The notes under the pieces are model-generated. The model was not told the origin of the DNA and did not search any database. It saw only the letters and a program-made list of their open reading frames with translations. DNA of 64,000 bases from Prorocentrum cordatum (taxonomy: Eukaryota > Sar > Dinophyceae > Prorocentrales > Prorocentraceae): assembly GCA_963575745.1 (NCBI GenBank), contig CAUYUJ010015506.1, positions 1 through 64,000 on the forward strand, in the 5' to 3' direction. Position numbers and translations under genes: made by a program. Every line of letters begins with the position of its first letter. The stretch's first letter is position 1. Positions 28,465-37,755 of the stretch are shown here, piece by piece.

Positions 28465-31400
28465 ATATTGGCAAGGCATTGAAGGCAAAGGCCCGAAACG
28501 CACCATAAACCCACGAGTCACTCGAGATGATACAGATCGATGCGCGGTCATCGATTGCCCCGATCGTCGTAACTTCGAGTGCCGTAACGAATGGGAACGT
28601 GAACAACAAATCGTGGGCAGTATGTTGCGGGACAGGCCGCCATTGCGCGTCGCGCAGCACAAGGCAGAACTCATGAATGTCATGAAGAGGTTCAACACAG
28701 ATCCGACTCTGCCGCGCGATTGGCAAATGGCCAAGGTGTCAATATGGTTCTCTACAGCCCTACGCCATGGTCCGTATTGGAAAGATGGATTCAGCCGATA
28801 CTTCGAAAAGATTGACACTTTCGATCCATACGATGGCTGGGTTGTTGTTGACGACTTGCTGGCAAATTGGACTGGTGACAATCAGCGGAAAGGCTACCAG
28901 GACATGCACGATGTGCTTATCAAGGGCAACCCTCACAGCTCATACGTGTATTGGGTGTTGCTGAACTGCTGCGATATGATCGACAACCATGGCATGCAGA
29001 AGGGCAGGCTCCAGATGAAATGCGTCGAGGATAGCATGGCGCTACCTCCCAGATTCCGACCAAAGGCACACAGGCCACAATATTTCATCAGAGCCACGAA
29101 CGGCCATAGCAGCCCAGGCATCCACTGCCCAGAGTCGCTCTATAAGCCCATCACGACATGGATGAAGGAACCAGATGACCCAGTATACTTTATCCACGGG
29201 ACACAGTGGGAGCATGTTAAGGGCATCCTTGAGAATGGCCTTTCATGCCTCACACAGGACAGCCCTAAGGGGCAGGGGGGGCGCCAGTTCGTTCACGGCT
29301 GCCCCTACCTCCCGGGTGACCCGAGGATTCGCTCGGGCATCCGTCCTGACTCTGAGGTGCTCATCTTCTGCAGCGTCAGCAAGATGTTGTCCAGCGGCTT
29401 CTCTTTATGGAGGTCAGCGAATGACAGCGTCATGACACGGGGCCACAATGGCCGCATACCGCCCGGTCATATCTTTCAGATTGTGAGCATTGCAAAATAT
29501 CGGGTCGGTGAAGCCTGGTGCAATCCGCTGGCTTACGACAAATCGCGGAAGCGGGGCCAACCCGCGGACAGGATTTGCTCCGAGGACTACTTGCCACTTA
29601 AAATGTGCAACAGAGTTCTGGGTGTGATGGACGAGCACGCCATGTACCTAAAGGGCTGGACTAAGACGGGCGGTCGCCCATTCAACCTGACCATGACCGA
29701 GCAAGACGTTGCTCCACGACCGTACCTCACACAGACAGTCCTCATGATAAACGCCCAGGAAGACGAGGTCATGCCTGAGGCGGGGCCACCCGCAGGAGCG
29801 GGGACACCCGCGGCAGACACCTCGGATGGTTCATGGCAGCAAGTGGTCACGCCAGTAGCCGCAGTAGCATCTCCTTGGAGGCCGGACCAGCAGACATGGG
29901 TCCAGGCCCTCAACAGCTACCTGTCACCAGCCGACGTTTCTGGACTGACCGATCAGCTATACCGTGCTGACCCGTGGGCAGTGCAGGCAGGTATCCAAGA
30001 CGCACAGCAGAGGAACCTGCGCACTCCTGCGGGGCCACCAGGCGCCCTAGGACCACAGCCACAACGCCCTCCGCAGCAGGCTGGAGGTGCGAGGTTTGTC
30101 CCTATGGGCGGCTCCGATGGTGGCTCGCCGTTCCGGACTCCGCCGTCTGAAACGAGCGAGAACAGCTTGTGGCAAAGACTCCAGGCGATTCGCGGAAATC
30201 CAGCACTCGCGGCAGCACTCCAAGCAACCACTCCCTTTGGCACTCCGAGGGGTAGTGAAGGAGGAGCGGCTGCGGGGTCACCCGCTGGGCGAACGCCTGC
30301 GGAGCCACCCGCTCAAGCGGGGTCACCCGCTGACGGACAGCAAGGTTCAGACTACGAACGTCGGGCAGCTAACTTAAGAGCACCGTTTACTTTCCTGCAG
30401 CAACAAGCTGAAAGAGTGCCCAGCCTGTTGCGGAACCGCAACATAGACGTCACAAGCCATGGCGACTTCCGACCTCTCTGGAGTTGGACTTCTGAAGATG
30501 CTCCAAACGCTGATCCCACGAATCCATATCGACAGGTGTTTATTCCAGGAATAGCATCACACCCGATATACGGATGGGACAATCACGGTCCAGCAGAGGC
30601 GCCGGCCATGGACGCGCCGATGTACCCTGAGTACTACGCGCAGATAAATGACACTCCTATGATTGCGGGGCCACCTGCGAACGAATACACTCGGAACTTA
30701 GCTAATGAGATGTTTCGTTTGCAGTTTACACGAGCGGTCGATGCGCAGTCTATGCCACACTACGCCTACATGCCCACGCCGACGGACCCCGAGACCATAG
30801 TCCAGCCAGCTGGTCTCGCGGTGCCAGCCGCTATGGGCAGCATGCCAGACTACATCCGCGACGTGCACAACACGCAGCAAGCGATACTGGCATCCAGGCA
30901 GCAGGCTCGTGACAACACTAGGCTGCGCCAACAGCGCGCGATCCAGAGAAGGATTGAGCGCGAGGCCCAAGCGGGGCCACCCGCGGAAGCGGGGCCACCT
31001 GCTGAACGGCCAGAAAGGCGGCCGCCACCGACGCCATATCGGGAGGGCGAAACCACGTTCGAGCGCCAAGCTCGGACTCGCCCTGACTTGCCTGCTCCAG
31101 TCATCTCAGACTACAACTTCACTCAGTGCCCAATCTGCATGGACAACTACGAGATGGGCACTACAGTGTGGAGACTGGCGTGCGGGCACTTCTTCCACGA
31201 CATATGCTGGGACCGTGTTGCACAGCAGCATGTCCGCAATCAGCGGCCAGGTGCGCCGAATGAGGCCCCCTGTGCCGTATGCCGTGGGCCGGGCATAGTG
31301 ATAGCGCACTTCCCGTATGCTGGACAGCGCGATGCGGAGTCGGACCAAGCGCGCCAGCAGGAGAGGTACGTTGCAGATGCCCGCGAGATGCGTCGGTTAC

Positions 31401-32575
31401 GCGAAGCAGTGGAGGCACTGGAGGCTCGAGCCGCACGAGCGGCGGAGCCATCCGCACGTGCCCCAGCTGCACAGGCATACCCTTGGCCAGCGCCAGAACA
31501 AGGCAGTCAGATGCCGGTCTTGCCCACGCTCCGAGCGCAAGAGCCCCCAGCTGCGGGGCCACCCGCTGAAGCGGCTCCCGCCGCTCAAGCGGGGCCACCC
31601 GCTAACGGACCTCCAAACCCAGGTATCTTGAGGAACATGGAGGCTAACATCAGGCGGAGTGGCAGGTCCAGGAGCGGAGGCGGGATTCGGAGGCCAACTG
31701 GATCGACCAGGACCTCTCGAGTGGCAAGCCCGGTCAGCGCCAGAAGCCGGGCAAGCGCTGAAAGCGCAGAGGCAGCCCAGTTCCATTCCACATTCATGAT
31801 CGACACAGAGGGGCTGACCTACGTGCGTGACGATACTGACACGCTGCCACCAAGAGGCGAATGGATGTCCACGCTATCTGCAAACTATTGGGTCCTCCAG
31901 CAGGAACCGATTACTGTGGAGGAGCGCCGCCAGTATGAGCAGATGTGGTGCACCGAGCTGACCATGACTCAATGGGTTCTTGAACAGCGCCTGTTGAGGG
32001 GTACACTCGGATCGCAGATCACGTACCACACCAACGACCACACTGGCGTACAGGTCGCTCTTGCAGCGCGCAATGGGACATTCTTTCCTGATGAAGATGG
32101 TATGCCCTGTATCTCGTTCATGCTGGACATTGGTTCTAATGTGAACATCATTGGATCCAACACGGCGCGGACCTTCCAGGAGATAATGGCCAGGTTCAAC
32201 TACCGACCTGCCATCTGCACCCTGAGCAAGACCCTCTACATCAATGGTGTTGGGGAGGGCGCTGCGATATGTCGGAAGATGGGCAACTTCAAGATCGGGG
32301 TACAGTACGCCAACGAGGCGAGCCCCCGCATTGAGGAGTATGCCTCCAACATCGCAGAAGGCTCGGGCGCCAATCTCCCGGCTATCTGGGGCCTAGGGGC
32401 CATGGAGGCACGTGATACGATCATCGTGTTGAAGCCGGGCTACCAGAAGGTCATCTTCCCCAGCGGCGACTACACCCTGAAGCTGGGAAGAGGCGCCAAG
32501 GTCCTTCTGCGATGTTGGAGGCATACTCCTCAATGCGGGGGCTCGCCTCGTTGGCGTACTGTACCCCGATCTTGA
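28310..32575 (+). CDS. Copia ORF3: Tpt1/KptA-like phosphotransferase, RING-H2 finger, aspartic protease
   Basis: Native sequence starts near 28420. Residues 145-360 match the RNA 2'-phosphotransferase (Tpt1/KptA) layout: ALRHG (Arg152, His153), DGWVVVDDLL, FIRATNGHSS (Arg261, His266), YFIHGTQWE (His296), GLS, and RIRSGIRPDSEVLIF (Arg345). All four Arg/His/Arg/Arg catalytic positions appear kept. That enzyme family removes an internal RNA 2'-phosphate using NAD+. A RING-H2 finger follows near residues 940-990 (CPICMDNYE ... CGHFFHDICW ... CAVC). The retroviral-type protease motif DIGSNVNIIG is at residue 1273. Between them lie Ala/Pro spacers with hairpin repeats. The frame ends artificially in the inverted duplication after 32502. 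Confidence 0.75.
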   Translation: MRWLTKVTRALGRGHPLELPRQPQRRQLQQRGHLHVGNQRRLFSSIPLGAIEYWQGIEGKGPKRTINPRVTRDDTDRCAVIDCPDRRNFECRNEWEREQQIVGSMLRDRPPLRVAQHKAELMNVMKRFNTDPTLPRDWQMAKVSIWFSTALRHGPYWKDGFSRYFEKIDTFDPYDGWVVVDDLLANWTGDNQRKGYQDMHDVLIKGNPHSSYVYWVLLNCCDMIDNHGMQKGRLQMKCVEDSMALPPRFRPKAHRPQYFIRATNGHSSPGIHCPESLYKPITTWMKEPDDPVYFIHGTQWEHVKGILENGLSCLTQDSPKGQGGRQFVHGCPYLPGDPRIRSGIRPDSEVLIFCSVSKMLSSGFSLWRSANDSVMTRGHNGRIPPGHIFQIVSIAKYRVGEAWCNPLAYDKSRKRGQPADRICSEDYLPLKMCNRVLGVMDEHAMYLKGWTKTGGRPFNLTMTEQDVAPRPYLTQTVLMINAQEDEVMPEAGPPAGAGTPAADTSDGSWQQVVTPVAAVASPWRPDQQTWVQALNSYLSPADVSGLTDQLYRADPWAVQAGIQDAQQRNLRTPAGPPGALGPQPQRPPQQAGGARFVPMGGSDGGSPFRTPPSETSENSLWQRLQAIRGNPALAAALQATTPFGTPRGSEGGAAAGSPAGRTPAEPPAQAGSPADGQQGSDYERRAANLRAPFTFLQQQAERVPSLLRNRNIDVTSHGDFRPLWSWTSEDAPNADPTNPYRQVFIPGIASHPIYGWDNHGPAEAPAMDAPMYPEYYAQINDTPMIAGPPANEYTRNLANEMFRLQFTRAVDAQSMPHYAYMPTPTDPETIVQPAGLAVPAAMGSMPDYIRDVHNTQQAILASRQQARDNTRLRQQRAIQRRIEREAQAGPPAEAGPPAERPERRPPPTPYREGETTFERQARTRPDLPAPVISDYNFTQCPICMDNYEMGTTVWRLACGHFFHDICWDRVAQQHVRNQRPGAPNEAPCAVCRGPGIVIAHFPYAGQRDAESDQARQQERYVADAREMRRLREAVEALEARAARAAEPSARAPAAQAYPWPAPEQGSQMPVLPTLRAQEPPAAGPPAEAAPAAQAGPPANGPPNPGILRNMEANIRRSGRSRSGGGIRRPTGSTRTSRVASPVSARSRASAESAEAAQFHSTFMIDTEGLTYVRDDTDTLPPRGEWMSTLSANYWVLQQEPITVEERRQYEQMWCTELTMTQWVLEQRLLRGTLGSQITYHTNDHTGVQVALAARNGTFFPDEDGMPCISFMLDIGSNVNIIGSNTARTFQEIMARFNYRPAICTLSKTLYINGVGEGAAICRKMGNFKIGVQYANEASPRIEEYASNIAEGSGANLPAIWGLGAMEARDTIIVLKPGYQKVIFPSGDYTLKLGRGAKVLLRCWRHTPQCGGSPRWRTVPRS
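31677..32361 (+). repeat. Inverted duplication, sense arm (protease region)
   Basis: A 685-bp segment holding the end of the spacer and the protease domain. Its reverse complement lies at 32503-33187. The two arms differ at roughly nine positions by eye, several of them changing amino acids. Confidence 0.9.
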
Positions 32576-33232
32576 AGTTGCCCATCTTCCGACATATCGC
32601 ATCGCCCTCCCCAACACCATTGATGTAGAGGGTCTTGCTCAGGGTGCAGATGGCAGGTCGGTAGTTGAACCTGGCCATTCTCTCCTGGAAGGTCCGCGCC
32701 GTGTTGGGTCCAATGATGCTCGCATTAGAACCAATGTCCAGCATGAACGAGATACAGGGCATACCATCTTCATCAGGAAAGAATGTCCCATTGCGCGCTG
32801 CAAGAGCGACCTGTGCGCCAGTGTGGTCGTTGGTGTGGTACGTGATCTGCGATCCGAGTGTACCCCTCAACAGGCGCTGTTCAAGAACCCATTGAGTCAT
32901 GGTCAGCTCGGTGCACCACATCTGCTCATACTGGCGGCGTTCCTCCACAGTAATCGGTTCCTGCTGGAGGACCCGATCGTTTGCAGATAGCGTGGACATC
33001 CATTCGCCTCTTGGTGGCAGCGTGTCAGTATCGTCACGCACGTAGGTCAGCCCCTCTGTGTCGATCATGAATGTGGAATGGAACTGGGCTGCCTCTGCGC
33101 TTTCAGCGCTTGCCCGGCTTTTGGCGCTGACCGGGCTTGCCACTCGAGAGGTCCTGGTCGATCCAGTTGGCCTCCGAATCCCGCCTCAAGCGGCGACTGC
33201 ACCCTGAAGCTGGGAAGAGGCGCCAAGGTCCT
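32462..33232 (+). repeat. 44-bp direct repeats bounding the inverted arm
   Basis: AGCGGCGACT...GCCAAGGTCCT occurs at 32462-32505 and 33189-33232 with one mismatch, offset 727 bp. Removing one period restores the ORF3 frame across the rearrangement. The removed piece would also begin GT and end AG (32501-33227), so removal by splicing cannot be ruled out. Confidence 0.85.
32503..33187 (-). repeat. Inverted duplication, antisense arm
   Basis: Reverse complement of 31677-32361, open on the minus strand as a protease-domain copy. In it the active-site phrase reads DIGSNASIIG instead of DIGSNVNIIG. A 141-bp unique spacer separates the arms. Confidence 0.9.
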
Positions 33233-34916
33233 GAAGGCGAAGAAGACTCCCTCGGGACATCTCGCGATTCCCTGCGGGCTGTACGACGGGGCCAAGAGCC
33301 ACGCGGTCACGAACGCCTTCACGATCCGCAGCAGTCGAGATGGCTACACCGAGACGGAGAACGAAGAGGACCCCGCCAGTGCGGGTCCACCCGCTGCGGC
33401 GGGGCCACCCGCTGACGCGTCAGCGGGGCCACCCGCGACGGGGCAGTTCGCCAATCCGAATAGGCACGAGGACTTCGTTCGTACATCTACCAACAGCTGG
33501 ACATCGACCTTCACGACCGATACGTACATCGTCGAGCCGTATATCGACAAACAGCTCCTGGAGGACACGACCCGTTTGATCGTGAACAGGACGCTGAACA
33601 GCTGGTGGGAGGGCCGACAGTGTCCCGAAGGGACTTGGCACCCACCTCCTGAGAACGCGGCGATGATACGGCCACACATGAAGGCCGCCCTGAAGTCCAA
33701 GATCTTCAGGGCAGTCCAGGAGGCGGTGAGCAAATGGACGCCTGAGGAGTTTACCCCTCTGCATCCAGCGGGGCCACCCGCGTCACCGCCACCACCACCA
33801 AGCTACACGGGCGGAGGTTCGTCGGACTCTGCGGGGCCAACCCGCCTGCTGTCGTCTGAGGACGTCCGCGGGATGACGAACCGCGAGCTGATGGACACTC
33901 TCGAAGCCATCACCCAGCGAGGTGAGAGAGCGGATATCGTGGGTCACGCTACGGATCGGACGGAATACTTTGACATCTCTGAGAACAACCCGCCGAGTCT
34001 GTCTGCGAGCGTGGCCACACCAGCGACTCCTGCGGAACCATCCGCGAACAGCACGCCTCCGAGTCAAACGGCAACTTGGTCCCACGACAGCCGCTGACGG
34101 GGGCAGGCGGGCGCGCCGGCGGCGCTCGCTTGCGAAGAGAAGCCGAATACCGGCCTCCTCGCTACATACGTTGGCCGCGCTGAGGCCCGAGAGGAAAAAT
34201 ATCATTCAAAATGTCTCGTCATCGAAGATATTCGCACAGCTTGCGCTGAACTCCGAACCCGTGGCTATATATGTGACCGGATTACCCATAATGAGGTAAT
34301 GACTTCAACTGGAACACAGTATTTGGGAAACTTGTTGGCAGGAGACTATAATATGTTGTGGGTGGCCACACCCTCTGATTGGTACGTTCGTACTCCAGGA
34401 AAGAGGGCGGGACCCCACTATCAACGTATACAAAATCTCCTGATCAAAGCGCGTGCTCTGAGAATGCAGATTGTCATCCTGGGGCCACCCGGGTATTTCT
34501 GGAAACAGGGTCCGATCAAAGATGTTATCGAAGATTTGAAGCTGAGCATCATACGAATGAGACTTTGTCATTTCGGTATCAAGTTTGATCGCTCCAGTAA
34601 ATATCCCAGTGGTTCTTATATACAAGTTGCTACATATTGTCCTCATATACCGCTAAACTTATGGAGATGTACTTGTGGCTCACACAAAGAACATGATTTG
34701 GATTGGTATGGCCAAGATCAGCAACGTGCCGAGTTCCGGCATAAAACCTTGGCTATCATCACTGCACGCTTCCTTGATCAACTCAATAAAGCCAACATGA
34801 TTAGGAATGAGCGGAGTGCGGTACACCTCAGTGTGTGTACGCGCGTTGACAAAAAAGGTAAGACACTACGTTCAATGTCCACAAAAGGGCCCTCAATGGG
34901 ACCATGTTGTTCGTAG
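33189..34916 (+). CDS. Copia polyprotein continuation after the rearrangement, with an in-frame TGA
   Basis: Same frame throughout except for TGA at 34095-34097, lying between CGC and CGG. It may be a mutated CGA Arg codon, or a read-through stop. It begins with the end of the protease region (LKLGRGAKVLKAKK, HLAIPCGLYDG). A conserved-looking block follows: STFTTDTYIVEPYIDKQLLE, then WWEGRQCPEGTWHPPPENAAM. After the TGA comes NMLWVATPSDWYVRTPGKR and a Cys-containing segment (HIPLNLWRCTCGSH). I do not recognise the domain. The frame is lost at an A6 run near 34849-34856, where the natural sequence continues in the next frame. Confidence 0.6.
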
Positions 34917-37755
34917 AGTCACGACCGACCTGGACACGAATAAAATCGTTCAAGATATCAAAATCCAGGATCAGCCGACTGGGTACAATTATGTAGCTCC
35001 ATTGCCTGATGGGGTTACAAACATCAGTACTCGGTTGTGCTGGGGGCCTCCGGCTCCAGTCCTTCACGGCGACGGTGAGTCGCGAAGGCCACGCCCAAAG
35101 CGTGTGACGATCGTCGATGACGATCGGTCTCCTCCCCCTTCGATTGAGCGTTGCCAAACGCGACCCACCAACTTCTCTGAAATTCCGCCATTTCCTGATC
35201 TAACAGCGGATCCTTCCGCAGCGGATCTCTCCGCGGAAACCGCGCTGCCCACTGATGCCAGGATAAAACAGAAAGAAAAGCAGAAAGCTGACAAAGAGGC
35301 TGGCATCAAACCGAAGAAAATCCCGAAGAAAGTGGAAGACGGTAGCGACCATTGTAGAGAGGGCCTCAAAGGGCTTGACTGCTCCACATATTTCAACGAC
35401 GTTCCTCTTGATGACTCGGACTCGGACAGCGAATCAGAGGGCATCTTCATGATGCTACCGGCGGGGCAACCCGCTGACTCACATGCTGATGTCTTCTCGG
35501 TGGTCCAGTCACTATGCTACGGCAGAAACAATCAAGTGGACATGCTTGAATTATGTGGGGGCAAGGGTGGTATATCCATATTAGTCTTCAAGAGGGGACT
35601 CTCGTCGGGCGGGAACCTCGATAAGATATCTATGGTTGACCTTGGAAACTCGGAAGTACAAAGAGCAGTCCTTCACTACCTCAAGACTTGCTTTGTCAAG
35701 ATCACGATTTTGCAGCCAAGCTGCAGAACTACTGGACTTCCTTCATAATTCAATGCGCAGGTCAATCATGATACGTGGCTTAAACACCACAAAGAGGACC
35801 TGCCTCACATCACGTTCTGCGGAACAGTCGCTCTATTACAAGACGACCTAAGACGTTTCTTTCTCAGGGAACAACCAATGGGCACGTGGGTAGATGAGAT
35901 CCAACCATGGAAGGAACTGGCACAACGCAAGGTCACTTGCCAAACGATTATTGATCAATGCACGACTGGTCTCAAAGATTCGTTTGGACAATACATTCGC
36001 AAGCCAACGCAAATGATGGCAAACAAAGAAGAGTTGTTGGCACCTTTCAGAGGCAAGCGTTGTCCAGGTAATCATGTGCACGCCAATGCTTGCAACAAAG
36101 AACTAGCAAGGGCGGCACAGTATACCTACAGAATGCAGTCACTGATCGTTGATGCGGTGCAAATCGCCAAAGATCTGTTTGCTTACGGTCGCGATCCATT
36201 CGCGAATCGCGAACGCAGTTACGCGTTCGTAACAAACAGTGCTGGCTACGACTTGGACGACCCAACAATCCAGAGACATTCAAACGGAGAAATCCTGCGA
36301 CCACCATCTGGCGGTCTCGGGTGCCCTGGCTGCGCAGACAACAACTACAAACAATCACCAAGGCACAGCAGGAATCCGAAGATGTGTCGATGGTATGATG
36401 TTGAACCATACTATTGGGACTGTCCAAGCTGTAAGAAGGAATATCAGAAGAGCAATCTTCACCATGCCAAGATATCTGGCCAATGCAGATTCGCCGAAAA
36501 ATGGAAGCTGCCAGATAACTTTGGTCAGCCGCGCCCAGCGGGGCAAGCCGCTCCTGCGGCGCCAGCCGCGGAAGCGGCTCCAGCCGCAAACGCGGCGCCG
36601 GCCGCGAAAGCGCGCATGCGCGCGCCTAGGCCGCCACGGCCTGGTGAGGGCGATCCAACCGCAGGCGCCAGCAGCCATGACATCACCAAGGCCAAGGGGG
36701 CTTATGGTGACACCACTGGCGCTGGCAGCTCTGACGATCACCGCAGACTGCCGCAAGTGGCAGCGAGGCGCGGACGCATGGAGGGAGGTGATCCTCCACC
36801 GCCGCCGCAGCCTCATGCAGAGCCGAGGCCAAGGCCAAGGCTTCCTGATTGGACTCGCTTCGACGTTCAGCTCAGCCTTCAAAACCTGCGCAGCTTTGAC
36901 CCAGCTGTAGTGCAGCGAGAACTCCGCAAGCTTCACTTGAGATGGTTTCATGCCAAGGAACCAAAGATGCGGATGATTCTAGCTAAGGTTGGTCTGGGTG
37001 AAACCCGTTTGAGTCTGATCAAAGGCATTTGCGACTCGTGTAGAGAATGTCGCGCCTGGGAGAAACCAGGCAACACGGTGATGCCTTCTGTGTCACTGCC
37101 AGGACGTTTCAACGAGGAAGTCGAATGTGATCTTTTCTTTTACAAACAGGAACACATTGTCTTTCACATCATCGACCGTTGTATTCGCTGGGCAGCGGGC
37201 ACAGAGATTCCTGATAAGACTATGCACGCTGTTCTCGATGCCTATCACACAACTTGGATGCAACATGGCCCTGCTAAGATCCTATACTCCGATGGGGAAG
37301 GAGCGCTGAATAACGATACAGCAAAGGCCATCCTTAAATCCAAGGGAACAGAGCTTCGTATCCGAGCGCGTGGCCAGCACGCCACGACTATCGAAGCTAG
37401 GAACGGCATCCTGCGACACCTCATACACGTGATGGGAGAAGAACTGAATAGATTGAACATCCCTCTGAATTTCACTCGTCTCTTACATGAAGCCTTGTTT
37501 GCCAGCAGCGCATTTACCTTCTACAACGAAGTGTCTCCGTATAATGCGCTGTATGGCAGACAACCAGCTATGCTTCCCGATTTCCCTGTCCTGGATCATG
37601 ATCAGTCCGCTGAATCATCAGATCACTCAAAGGAAGAGACAATCAGGAGGGTTAGTCTGGAGGCAATCACGCAGGCCACTGCGGTTGCCAAGACGAACAG
37701 GGCTCTTCGTACGAAGACTACTGCTACGGGTGAATTTCACTACAAAGAGGGAAGA
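34857..37755 (+). CDS. Copia polyprotein: methyltransferase-like segment, HHCC and integrase core, with an in-frame TAA
   Basis: Frame 1, with TAA at 35746-35748 as the only break. VDMLELCGGKGGISIL (about 35540) resembles the glycine-rich motif I of an SAM-dependent methyltransferase, and QPSCRTTG could be a degenerate motif IV. The following block (DQCTTGLKDSFGQYIRKPTQ, then CPGNHVHANACN) is conserved-looking but unassigned. An HHCC finger (LHLRWFHAKE ... CDSCREC) precedes an integrase core with acidic residues in EVECDLFFY, ILYSDGEGAL and TTIEARNGIL (about 37115, 37285, 37390). Integrase inserts the cDNA. A frame change at about 37745-37760 leads to the RT frame. Confidence 0.8.

Noticed and set aside
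32451-33143. An independent minus-strand protease gene
   Set aside because: It is the inverted arm of the duplication at 31677-32361, without its own start region or neighbouring domains.
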